From IMG/VR virus record IMGVR_UViG_3300031975_001146, positions 1 to 20,085 of that record: a DNA stretch of 20,085 nt. The stretch is one strand, 5' to 3'. The notes under the pieces are model-generated. The model saw nothing but the letters and a program-made list of their open reading frames with translations. It had not been told where the DNA came from and did no database searches. Position 1 is the stretch's first letter. Each line of letters starts with the position of its first letter. This document shows positions 13,103 to 20,085 of the stretch, piece by piece. Source of the DNA: a virus. The translations under genes and the position numbers were made by a program.

Positions 13103-13321
13103 TTACTCCTTTATTATGTTATAGGTATATCCATGGCGATCGAGTAAAGCGAGTATCTTCTTATAAGTTGCGTCATCTGTATTAGCTTTGACACCGATGT
13201 CTGCTTGATAGACTTTTCGCGCACCTGGAATGTATGTTTGGGATTCACCCAATAGTTTTCGCACCTTTTGTGCAAAATTAATTCTTTCTTGTTTATCTGG
13301 TATATGGATTGTGAGGAGCAT
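13103..13321 (-). CDS. Small unknown protein with hairpin-buried start
   Basis: 72 residues (MLLTIHIPDKQERINFAQKV). The fold looks alpha/beta: a strand LLTIHIP, a basic helix, then ARKVYQADIGVKANTDDATYKKILALLDRHGYTYNIIKE, in which a short strand leads into a long helix and a final strand. No catalytic motif is visible. The AGGT ribosome site and the A of the ATG are the right arm of a 10-bp inverted repeat (see the separate entry), so translation may be controlled. It sits just ahead of the SSB-like gene, two bases from it, and could be a recombination or replication helper. Confidence 0.7.
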   Translation of the reverse strand: MLLTIHIPDKQERINFAQKVRKLLGESQTYIPGARKVYQADIGVKANTDDATYKKILALLDRHGYTYNIIKE

Positions 13322-13393
13322 GGGCGATACCTAATGACGTAAAAGAGAGAGAGAGTGTAGTTGTGGAAACGTCACTTCAATCAGTATCGCCCA
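13321..13393 (-). promoter_or_regulatory. Long inverted repeat burying the ribosome site of the 72-residue gene
   Basis: On the transcript, TGGGCGATAC (13393-13384) can pair perfectly with GTATCGCCCA (13330-13321). The second arm contains the GT of AGGT, the spacer and the first base of the ATG. Inside, TGACGT (13374-13369) pairs with ACGTCA (13340-13335), giving a second 6-bp stem with an internal loop of 9 and 4 bases. The apical loop of 28 bases holds a pyrimidine CT repeat. The element begins 17 bases after the XRE gene stop. A translation switch, a protein-binding RNA or a DNA operator are all possible. The pairing is seen directly; the function is inferred. Confidence 0.6.
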
Positions 13394-13410
13394 GTATGTA
13401 TGATAAACAA

Positions 13411-13599
13411 CTAATAAGGCCATTGGATAAACTCCATCTTTAAACCAAGAACGCGAGCGATCCTGACCTTATGTTCATAACGAAACTTACGCTTGCCACG
13501 CATCATAAGTGAGAGCATTGATTTATCCAGCGCAATTTCTCGCGCCAATTGGTTTTGACTAAAACCACACTCTCTCATATGTTGTTGTAAAGGCTTCAT
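13411..13599 (-). CDS. Cro/XRE-type helix-turn-helix repressor
   Basis: 62 residues from the ATG at 13599 (MKPLQQHMRECGFSQNQLAR); an in-frame TTG four codons upstream is less likely. The SQNQLAREIALDKSMLSLMMRG segment is a textbook XRE helix-turn-helix, followed by KRKFRYEHKVRIARVLGLKM and a short end FIQWPY. The product is only the DNA-binding domain, so it resembles Cro more than a cleavable CI repressor. No Shine-Dalgarno sequence is obvious before the ATG; instead the operator-like inverted repeat ends two bases upstream of it, pointing to autoregulation. It lies at the boundary between the tail operon and the replication cluster. Confidence 0.87.
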   Translation of the reverse strand: MKPLQQHMRECGFSQNQLAREIALDKSMLSLMMRGKRKFRYEHKVRIARVLGLKMEFIQWPY

Positions 13600-13600
13600 A

Positions 13601-13635
13601 AGTGTTGACAAAGTTTAATGCGCCTTGTCAACACT
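13601..13635. promoter_or_regulatory. Operator-like inverted repeat upstream of the XRE gene
   Basis: AGTGTTGACAA (13601-13611) and TTGTCAACACT (13625-13635) form a perfect 11-bp inverted repeat with a 13-base spacer. Both arms contain TTGACA in opposite orientations, but no well-placed -10 box accompanies either. On the minus strand an AATATAAAATAG stretch (about 13658-13647) could be a -10 element placing the repeat at the transcript start. This is a likely binding site for the adjacent repressor. Confidence 0.68.
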
Positions 13636-13654
13636 AAGCAAGAACTATTTTATA

Positions 13655-14695
13655 TTAGAACTCTTCTTCTATGCGCATACCGACATTATATACGTCTGGA
13701 GCAACTTGTTGCATGTCTAAACTATCTTGGCCAAAGCGAGCAAATAAAAAGTCAGTTTCATCGGTAGAAGTAGAATCACTGCAAAATACAAATGGAAATA
13801 AATTACCTTTTGTCCTATTCCAAACATCTGCAACAACCGTATCAGACGCTTCTACTTCATCACCATAGGTAGTAGGCATAATATCACTAGAAGCCAAATA
13901 ACTAAAGTTTAAATCATAAACAATGCGTCCACCATATACCCCAGATGCATAGGACGTAGTTAAAAATGGAGATTTATTTAATGTATTTCTAAATCTGCGA
14001 CCGATGTGTGTAGCATTAGCATATTTTACTCCACCCATTGTTTGCTGAACATTGACACCATCATATATAATAGACCTAGTTAATGATAAATCTGGAGAAT
14101 GTGGCATCGTGTAGTGTTCACCAACAAGAATACAACCAATTTTCAAATTATTAGTTGCATTAAATAAATTACCACCACCTGCACCTTCAAATTGTATACC
14201 AACAAATTGCTCATCAGTTTCGTCAAAAGTAAAGATTGTTGAACCATTAGTGGCAGGTGTAATGATACTTCCACTAGGACTTGAACCAGAGTTTAAAACA
14301 CCAGCCACATTGGATAAACCATTATCTCTACTAGCTAAATCCACATCATTTATATCATCTAAAGCATCACCAAAAGCTACACGTACCTTTGCTTCTGCAC
14401 TAGCCATGTTGTGATTTAAGATTGCAATAAAATCTGTTTTAAAATTCGTGCTTTGCTTATTGATATTAATTAATACATGATCACCGCGTATATCGGTACT
14501 TGCTGTAGTATTAAATGTCACTTGATTAAATGGCTTCATATCAAACAATTCAGCTTCACTGCCTGTGACGTATGTGTCAATTAAATCTGTGCCAGAAACT
14601 ACATCGAAGTTTCCGCTTTGCGCAGTGCCAATGGACATTAAAAAATTAATACTGTCTGTAAAGAACTTTGGCGTTCTAACGTTCATATTCGCCAT
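13655..14695 (-). CDS. Virion structural protein, probably tail-associated
   Basis: 346 residues from an ATG at 14695 overlapping the upstream stop (TAATG). The composition is typical of structural proteins: many Asn, Thr, Ser and Gly, no Cys-rich site and many predicted beta strands (DHVLININKQSTNFKTDFIA, GNLFPFVFCSD). Segments such as TMPHSPDLSLTRSIIYDGV and RFRNTLNKSPFLTTSY suggest a folded body rather than a fibre of repeats. It is the last of the tail genes, after the tail-tip protein, so a distal tail or receptor-related role is plausible. The specific family is not recognised. Confidence 0.65.
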   Translation of the reverse strand: MANMNVRTPKFFTDSINFLMSIGTAQSGNFDVVSGTDLIDTYVTGSEAELFDMKPFNQVTFNTTASTDIRGDHVLININKQSTNFKTDFIAILNHNMASAEAKVRVAFGDALDDINDVDLASRDNGLSNVAGVLNSGSSPSGSIITPATNGSTIFTFDETDEQFVGIQFEGAGGGNLFNATNNLKIGCILVGEHYTMPHSPDLSLTRSIIYDGVNVQQTMGGVKYANATHIGRRFRNTLNKSPFLTTSYASGVYGGRIVYDLNFSYLASSDIMPTTYGDEVEASDTVVADVWNRTKGNLFPFVFCSDSTSTDETDFLFARFGQDSLDMQQVAPDVYNVGMRIEEEF

Positions 14696-16872
14696 TATCC
14701 GACCTCTCTTGCAGTTATGCTCACTTTTCCAGGTGAACGTTTTAAATCTGTAATCATATAGTAGTCATTCCAGTTATCGCCAAAAGGCTCAATAGGCATA
14801 TCGCCTGCTGTATTACTGAATTGTATTATATCTCCTGTTTCCAATGAATAACCTTTTGCTGGGTTTAAAATATCGCAACTAATGATCTTTTTTATATCAC
14901 CATAAATATTCATGTAATAATCTGCAAATCCATCATTTGGATTACCACCACCAACATCTGCATTACCTGCTTTATTCACGTTATAATCTAAATTGACCTG
15001 CTGTATATTTTCTTTTGCACCAATATTTAAATTAGAACGTGTTGAATTAGTAGAGTCCTCTGAAGTTACACTACTGATATAACTGCTTTGTGCGGGATGT
15101 TTTTCATAACTGATATTCATTTTAGTGATTAATTCACTAAATGGTGTAGTGGATATATTAATATTAGCAATATCATCAGCGCGCAATGTTGCAGAAACGT
15201 CACTTGAACTGTATGAATCTTTTACATACCAATAAGAACCAACGCCATCTGCACGAAATTTGAATATAAATCCAAATTCATATTGAATCTTTTCTAAAAT
15301 CTTTTGTAACGAAGTTGGTTCTAGAACCCAAGCTCGTATGTTCCATGCACTACTATCAATCCTAGCGTCTTCTATGTCCAGATTGCTATTCCAGTTATAA
15401 ATATTACCATCTGTATCATCATAACCAGTAAAGCGGACCAGTAAATCTCTATGCGCTTCTAATCCGCAGGTCGCAGTACCACTACCACCATTATAACTCT
15501 TGTCTAGACCATCACCACCACAATATAGATATTCAATACTTTTTAACGTTTGATAACCTTGATCTTTGTCTGTAAAATCTATTTCAGTAGACACGAAAGC
15601 TCGTATATCATATAAACGCGGTGTGAAGGTGCATGTGCCAGGATTAAGACCTGCTACTTCTGTTCTTACTTCTATTTGAGTGGTATCGGACCAACCATTT
15701 GAACTATTAAAGGAAGAAACCATTTCTGCACTGCCATCTGTTTGTACACTAACCGATGTAGTATCATTTGTAGTATTATTCGTACTATTATCAGTATTGT
15801 CAAAATCATCATTAAATGACCAAGTTTCATTTTTAAAAAAACAATTTTGTGTGCCATCCACAATTGCTGCGCGTGTAATGGTCCATGCATATGATATTGT
15901 CATTGTAGCAGAATCAACTTTATGGTCTGGGCGTAGCCATTTAGCTTTATAATATTTTGTTGTTGTTCCTGCATTTGTTTGAATCAATTGTATTTGCGCA
16001 AACGTACTTGTTTCATTGGCTAGTGGTGTATCAAATGCATTATCACCATTAGTCCAACTGTCTGTAGAAACATCTTCAACAGGTTTCATTCTAAATTTTT
16101 TAGGCATCTTGTGATATGCTCGCACTGCAAAACCATTTTTATAACTTTCATTGGCAGTATCAAAATTTGAAAAATCATCAGAATATACTGGCAAGAATCT
16201 GTCTAGGTTTCTATCATAAAAATGTGGATACGCAGTGCTAGAAATACTATGGATACCAGTCAGTGCAAACACTTCATCACCACGTATTTCATTTACAGGT
16301 ATAGGAAATACAGTCATATTAGGTCTATAATCCTGCGAAGTGCTATTAGCGGTATAATTACCATACGATACTGGAAAGTATTTATTTGTGTCAGATGCTT
16401 TGGTTTGTGGTATTTCTATATAATCCCATGGTGATCTTTCTACCACCATCAAGGTAATAGTATCATTGTCATGCGACATATCCACTAGCCTTCCATTATA
16501 AATTTGAAGACAGTTAGATAATGTATTATCACTATTTAATTGACTGTAAATCTTTACAGTACGATTTAAATAAGTATTTGATCCACCAAATAATTCAGCA
16601 GAAAAATCATCACCTTTATAAGTAAAGTTTGCTAATTGTAGTGAAATATTGCCTGTTTTCGCACTACTGCGAGCTAGGTCCAATGAACTACGTATAGATA
16701 AGCTACGATTAATAATTGCGCCATGATAAAAATCTCCACCTACCTTTGTATCATTAAGTGCGATTGGTGTGAAGTTTGTTTCATCGCCATAATATAGTTG
16801 AACAATCCAATTTTCAACAAAATTTGTTGCTTTAGTTGCATTGCTATATACTGAAGGTAAGGTAAGACTCAC
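14695..16872 (-). CDS. Large tail-tip / baseplate-hub-like protein
   Basis: 725 residues from a GTG at 16872 that overlaps the tape-measure stop (GTGA). The N-terminal domain (about 1-170) is beta-rich, with SIRSSLDLARSSAKTGNISL and NRTVKIYSQLN followed by LQIYNGRLVDMSHDNDTITL and ERSPWDY. A long Thr/Ser/Asn-rich middle follows, including TNNTTNDTTSVSV. The last 200 residues contain QKILEKIQYEFGFIFKFRAD, GSYWYVKDSY and a C-terminal DIIQFSNTAGDMPIEPFGDN with YYMITDLKRSPGKVSITAREVG. These are features of hub or distal-tail proteins that follow the tape measure in long-tailed phages. The host-contact role is inferred from order. Confidence 0.7.
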   Translation of the reverse strand: MSLTLPSVYSNATKATNFVENWIVQLYYGDETNFTPIALNDTKVGGDFYHGAIINRSLSIRSSLDLARSSAKTGNISLQLANFTYKGDDFSAELFGGSNTYLNRTVKIYSQLNSDNTLSNCLQIYNGRLVDMSHDNDTITLMVVERSPWDYIEIPQTKASDTNKYFPVSYGNYTANSTSQDYRPNMTVFPIPVNEIRGDEVFALTGIHSISSTAYPHFYDRNLDRFLPVYSDDFSNFDTANESYKNGFAVRAYHKMPKKFRMKPVEDVSTDSWTNGDNAFDTPLANETSTFAQIQLIQTNAGTTTKYYKAKWLRPDHKVDSATMTISYAWTITRAAIVDGTQNCFFKNETWSFNDDFDNTDNSTNNTTNDTTSVSVQTDGSAEMVSSFNSSNGWSDTTQIEVRTEVAGLNPGTCTFTPRLYDIRAFVSTEIDFTDKDQGYQTLKSIEYLYCGGDGLDKSYNGGSGTATCGLEAHRDLLVRFTGYDDTDGNIYNWNSNLDIEDARIDSSAWNIRAWVLEPTSLQKILEKIQYEFGFIFKFRADGVGSYWYVKDSYSSSDVSATLRADDIANINISTTPFSELITKMNISYEKHPAQSSYISSVTSEDSTNSTRSNLNIGAKENIQQVNLDYNVNKAGNADVGGGNPNDGFADYYMNIYGDIKKIISCDILNPAKGYSLETGDIIQFSNTAGDMPIEPFGDNWNDYYMITDLKRSPGKVSITAREVG

Positions 16873-19280
16873 GCAAGATTCCGATTCGTTGCTTTGTTGA
16901 TTGCAGGTATAATATGGTCTATTACTGTCTCATCGACTAATGGTGCGGAAATGTTTACTGTTACTCCACCTGCATCGCCAGTACGATTCATCTGCGCTAA
17001 GTTCTGCACACCAATATTTTGAACCGCTTCTCTGCGCATGACAAACTCGCCTGCCTGTGCCATAATAGGTACGTTATCTTGACCTTGAACCACACCGCCA
17101 TTTGCGAAGCGTTGTATTCCTCTATTCGTAATCAGTCCACCAGTATGCGCAAAGAAACTTGAAAGTAAATTTAATCCTGCACCCCCAACTGCATTACCAG
17201 ATAATGCTAGTAACGATCCTACGGTTCTTAAAAACACACCAAACATTTGACCTGCGTCTTTTGTGTCTCCTTTTAAAGCAGACATTGCGCCTGCAAGCAC
17301 ATTAATGGACGCTGCAGCTTTTTGGCTACTATTACTTGTTGAATCAACATCACTACCTACATTATTAAGATCACTACCTACAGCACTAAGATCGTCTTTT
17401 AACTTAGCTAACACCGCATCAACATTACCTAACTCTGCAAACAACTTACGATTTTCCTCAACCATTTTAATTGTTGCTTCAATATTTTTTCTTTGGCCTT
17501 CTTCTGTTTGTGCAAACAAATTGATAAAAGTTTTTTGTCTATCTATACTAGCTTTGTTTTGCTCTTCCATCTCTTTAACAGCTTGTGCAGCCTTTTCTAA
17601 TTCTGCGGTTAATAAGTTGTTAGCCTGCGCATTTCTTACAATTACCGATATTGCATTAGCCTGCTCCTTGGTCAATCCAACATAAAAATCGTTTGCAACC
17701 TGAAGAAACTTAGAATTTTCATCAATTGAAGCTGTATTTACGTCAAAACTGTTTTTTAAATTAGCTAACACCGCATCTTCGGCTTGAAGAACTTGACCTA
17801 TTTCATTAATAACATCTAATCGTCTTTGTTGGGCTTCAACATTAGATTCAACATCTTCTTTTTCTGACTTTCTTGCTGTATTAACTAAAATCAGTGCATC
17901 TTGTAACTCTACAGAGCGATCTGTGGCTAGTTTTATATTGTCATTGCGCAGTTTTTCTGCTTCAGTAAGTCTATCTACTTCACTTTTTAATTTCCTTATT
18001 TCAGCCAACTGATCTAATACTGATTTTGATACAAGTTCGCCTGTTTCTGCAAAGACTGTCATTTGATCGCTAGAATCGGTTAAAGACATTAATTGCAATA
18101 CTAATGATTTTTCCTGCTTATCTAAGGACTTTCTAAATTTCTCCATAGCAGTTTCTGCTTTACTGCTACTTGACTCCATTTCATTGGTAGCATCCGCAGC
18201 ATTGGCTAATCTTTCAGCATACGCCTTCAAATCTTTTTCACCTTGCTTGATTTCTTTGTCAAACTCTTTTATTTCTTCAGTGAGATGATCAAATGTTCCC
18301 ATAAGTTCGAATAGTTTATCAAATGCTAATCCAGCAATAGCCAGTAATGATCCTATACCTATTTTCTTTAATGCTACGCCAAATTTTAATGTAGTAATTG
18401 CTGCAAGATTTGCTTGAATTTTATATGCAAGAAAAGCACTGCTAACAAGACTGATTGCTAGCGCACCTTCTGCTAATTCTTTTTTGTTAATACCTTTTAA
18501 AAACTCCTGCGTAGCTTTTATTGCTTCCATCAATGATGGCATTAAAATATCACCTATTACAGCCTGCACTCTTACAATTTGATCTTGCATATTGCTCATA
18601 GCACCTGTAAAGGTTTCAGATAAACGCTCTGCACTACCTGCAATTCTTCCATCTGGATCAGCTAACGCATTAATCAGTGCTTTTCTAAACTCAGGTAGTG
18701 TGATTTTACTTAAATCTTTTATTCCTTGAGAATCTTTAATGATTTGAAGTATTCCTCTTTCTCTGAGTATATCTGCTGCCCCAGCTCCTCCCGCAAACGC
18801 ACGACCCAGCGCACTTGCTGCTTCAGTAGCGTTAGTACCCATAAACGCAGCCAAATCAGTTAATGCGGATAGTGTAGCTTTTGAGTCTACACCAAATGCT
18901 TCTAACTGCGCACCTGCATTAACTACATCCTGGAGTTGGAATGGTGTGGTTGATGCTATCGCATTAAAGCGATCGAAGGCCGCTTCTGCGCCTTGGACAC
19001 TGCCAGTCAATCCAACTAATCTAGTTTTAACATCTTCAAAACCAGATGATGCCTGTACAAATTTATTTACAAAAACAGTTGCGCCACCTAAAGCAAAACC
19101 ATATACTAATAATCTATTTCTTAAACTTCCTAAACTACCAATTAGGCCATTGGTAGAGCCACGTAATCTATCGGCTGCCTTATTGTAATCTCTAGTATTC
19201 TTATCTAGGTCTTGAAAGTCTTTTGTAGCTCGTGAAAAGCCTTTGGTGCGAACTTCAATTATAAATTTTTTATCAGCCAT
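16869..19280 (-). CDS. Tape measure protein
   Basis: 803 residues; sets tail length and helps DNA enter the cell. The N-terminal part (about 75-245) carries the tape-measure domain with SSGFEDVKTRLVGLTGSVQG, NAIASTTPFQLQDVVNAGAQ and LGRAFAGGAGAADILRERGI. Hydrophobic stretches (about 55-70, 275-310 and 680-705) alternate with long coiled-coil-prone, charged helices. The C-terminus has the repeated Gly-rich pattern FANGGVVQGQDNVPIMAQAGEFVMRREAVQ often seen at the end of these proteins. By the usual rule of about 1.5 angstroms per residue, the tail would be roughly 120 nm (inference). It begins inside the end of the chaperone gene. Confidence 0.93.
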   Translation of the reverse strand: MADKKFIIEVRTKGFSRATKDFQDLDKNTRDYNKAADRLRGSTNGLIGSLGSLRNRLLVYGFALGGATVFVNKFVQASSGFEDVKTRLVGLTGSVQGAEAAFDRFNAIASTTPFQLQDVVNAGAQLEAFGVDSKATLSALTDLAAFMGTNATEAASALGRAFAGGAGAADILRERGILQIIKDSQGIKDLSKITLPEFRKALINALADPDGRIAGSAERLSETFTGAMSNMQDQIVRVQAVIGDILMPSLMEAIKATQEFLKGINKKELAEGALAISLVSSAFLAYKIQANLAAITTLKFGVALKKIGIGSLLAIAGLAFDKLFELMGTFDHLTEEIKEFDKEIKQGEKDLKAYAERLANAADATNEMESSSSKAETAMEKFRKSLDKQEKSLVLQLMSLTDSSDQMTVFAETGELVSKSVLDQLAEIRKLKSEVDRLTEAEKLRNDNIKLATDRSVELQDALILVNTARKSEKEDVESNVEAQQRRLDVINEIGQVLQAEDAVLANLKNSFDVNTASIDENSKFLQVANDFYVGLTKEQANAISVIVRNAQANNLLTAELEKAAQAVKEMEEQNKASIDRQKTFINLFAQTEEGQRKNIEATIKMVEENRKLFAELGNVDAVLAKLKDDLSAVGSDLNNVGSDVDSTSNSSQKAAASINVLAGAMSALKGDTKDAGQMFGVFLRTVGSLLALSGNAVGGAGLNLLSSFFAHTGGLITNRGIQRFANGGVVQGQDNVPIMAQAGEFVMRREAVQNIGVQNLAQMNRTGDAGGVTVNISAPLVDETVIDHIIPAINKATNRNLA

Positions 19281-19671
19281 TTTGTTTCTTTATATCTTCT
19301 GATTGGAGTGCATTAAATTCTTCATCTATAGCCGAAAAGATGACTAAACGGTGATAATCTGCTTCATCTATGTTATTTGCTAAAGGTAGATTGAATCGTT
19401 TCATAACCATATACTCCTCAAGCGCAAATACAGTCTCAGGCGTTAAGAAGTACGTTGAGTCGGCACAGAATACTAATGAATGATATAACGCAGCACCAAG
19501 CGTAAATTTCCCATCTTTGCTTTCATCTACGATACGCCAAATCTCATTCCATAGTTCATCTTCATCATACGTGATGGTTTGCTTGAGCGTTGGAGACTGC
19601 GCTTGGTATGGAAAATGCAGGTTGCGACTAGGCTGGCTTTTATAGCTCATCCACATCGCAACGCGGTGCAT
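19273..19671 (-). CDS. Tail assembly chaperone, downstream frame (T-like)
   Basis: 132 residues if counted from the ATG at 19671, beginning MHRVAMWMSYKSQPSRNL. It lies exactly where lambda-type phages carry the T frame, between gene G and the tape measure. The ATG has no ribosome site, and the reading frame is the one reached by a -1 slip at the AAAAAAG site just upstream. So it is probably made mainly as a fused G-T product of about 221 residues (87 + VI + 132). The body is helical (DELWNEIWRIVDES, LEEYMVMKRFN). Such fusions bind the tape measure and recruit major tail protein. Confidence 0.8.
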   Translation of the reverse strand: MHRVAMWMSYKSQPSRNLHFPYQAQSPTLKQTITYDEDELWNEIWRIVDESKDGKFTLGAALYHSLVFCADSTYFLTPETVFALEEYMVMKRFNLPLANNIDEADYHRLVIFSAIDEEFNALQSEDIKKQNG

Positions 19672-19673
19672 TA

Positions 19674-19684
19674 TTACTTTTTTT
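19674..19684 (-). other. Programmed -1 frameshift site at the G/T boundary
   Basis: The end of the G frame reads CAA AAA AAG TAA. The heptamer A-AAA-AAG (19683-19677) is the classic slippery sequence and lies directly before the stop. Slipping back one base continues AAA GTA ATA ATG and enters the T frame. Codon phase and placement are exactly as needed. A run of seven A residues could also allow other slips. I did not find a convincing strong stimulatory hairpin downstream, only a short CGC/GCG stem possibility. Confidence 0.82.
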
Positions 19685-19937
19685 GATTTACGTCCTTGTA
19701 AGCGTTATAGATACTCATTAACACTGTATCTATGTCATTATCATCCAGTTTACCTAATGACTTTTCTGGATCGGTAAATGCGTAGTTTAATATCCAATCT
19801 AATACATCAAAAAATTTAGCAGTATCAATCTCACCTTCTTTGGTGATTGCTTTTACTTCTAACTGATGTAACTGTCTACGCGCTTTAAAGGTTATTTCTG
19901 GTACATCAAATGTACCATTGTCTGTTTTTACTTTCAT
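19674..19937 (-). CDS. Tail assembly chaperone, upstream frame (G-like)
   Basis: 87 residues from an ATG with AGGA six bases upstream (MKVKTDNGTFDVPEITFKAR). A short strand-rich start is followed by helices (RQLHQLEVKAI, FFDVLDWILNYAFT, DIDTVLMSIYNAYKDVN) and a lysine-rich end encoded by the slippery site. The length, helical make-up and position between the major tail protein and the tape measure fit gpG-type chaperones of long-tailed phages. It would be made in excess over the frameshifted form, and the two together keep the tape measure soluble until the tail tube grows around it. Confidence 0.8.
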   Translation of the reverse strand: MKVKTDNGTFDVPEITFKARRQLHQLEVKAITKEGEIDTAKFFDVLDWILNYAFTDPEKSLGKLDDNDIDTVLMSIYNAYKDVNQKK

Positions 19938-19969
19938 TTTGCATCCTAGAAAGATGAAAATGGCGTGAT

Positions 19970-20085
19970 TTAAGAGATCGTGATTGAAATAATACTTGCT
20001 GATTCACTAGCTCCAAATGCTCTGAATGGTATGGTTTGTGTTAAGAAATCACCCACTTCTGGTTTGGAGTTATCTATCATTATAT
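19970..20085 (-). CDS. Probable major tail protein, C-terminal end only
   Basis: A leftward frame enters the window at the right edge and ends at a TAA (19972-19970). The visible 38 codons include MIDNSKPEVGDFLTQTIPFR and AFGASESASIISITIS. This strand-like ending with PFRAFG resembles the C-terminus of tail tube proteins, and the position directly before the chaperone pair is where the major tail protein normally lies. Only the end is seen, so the name rests mainly on gene order. Confidence 0.55.
   Translation of the reverse strand, partial: IMIDNSKPEVGDFLTQTIPFRAFGASESASIISITIS

Noticed and set aside
13343-13356. GA/CT dinucleotide run as a CRISPR-like or microsatellite feature
   Set aside because: It is short, forms the loop of the inverted repeat and resembles the purine-rich ribosome motifs used throughout; no spacer-repeat structure exists anywhere in the window.

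Overview
This window is part of the genome of a tailed double-stranded DNA phage, either a free virus or a metagenome-assembled one. It is AT-rich and tightly packed, and most genes abut or overlap by a few bases. The tail set (major tail protein end, two-gene assembly chaperone, an 803-residue tape measure, a large tail-tip protein) without any visible sheath or contractile baseplate gene suggests a long non-contractile tail. I see no integrase, tRNA, rRNA, insertion sequence or CRISPR array. Nothing identifies the host firmly. The sigma70-type promoter and the GGAG/AGAGAG-type ribosome sites fit an ordinary bacterium, and several genes appear to start with TTG or GTG.

Layout. Nearly everything reads leftward (minus strand). 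From the right edge leftward the order is: end of the major tail protein, tail chaperones G and T with a canonical -1 frameshift site between them, tape measure, tail-tip/hub-like protein and another virion protein (20085-13655). Next comes a Cro/XRE-type repressor with a palindromic operator-like site, then a small gene whose ribosome site is buried in a long inverted repeat. A replication/recombination/modification cluster follows: an SSB-like protein, three small PD-(D/E)XK nuclease-like proteins, several tiny genes, a methyltransferase-fold protein, a C5-cytosine DNA methyltransferase, a tiny membrane protein, a RecB/Cas4-like exonuclease and a primase-helicase (13100-5834). This cluster ends at a 9-bp iteron-like array and one small Cys/Trp-rich gene (5829-5464).

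A separate rightward block (3437-5254) runs from a strong TTGACA-N16-TATATT promoter to a Rho-independent terminator. It holds a small unknown gene, a GP88-family protein, a stand-alone domain like the N-terminus of some restriction/HNH endonucleases, a Cys/His-rich small protein and two overlapping hydrophobic micro-ORFs. It looks like an early host-takeover block. Diverging from it to the left are a sigma-region-4-like helix-turn-helix protein, a terminase small subunit candidate, the large terminase and the portal protein, which is cut by the left edge.

Working model (inference): the rightward block is expressed first. The XRE protein may control itself and the divergent 3.1-3.4 kb promoter region, where half-site-like sequences recur. 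The replication cluster copies and processes DNA, and the sigma-like protein may help switch on packaging genes. The most interesting items are the frameshift site, the ribosome-site-burying hairpin, the stand-alone restriction-enzyme-like domain, the nuclease cluster, the iteron array and the overlapping membrane micro-ORFs.
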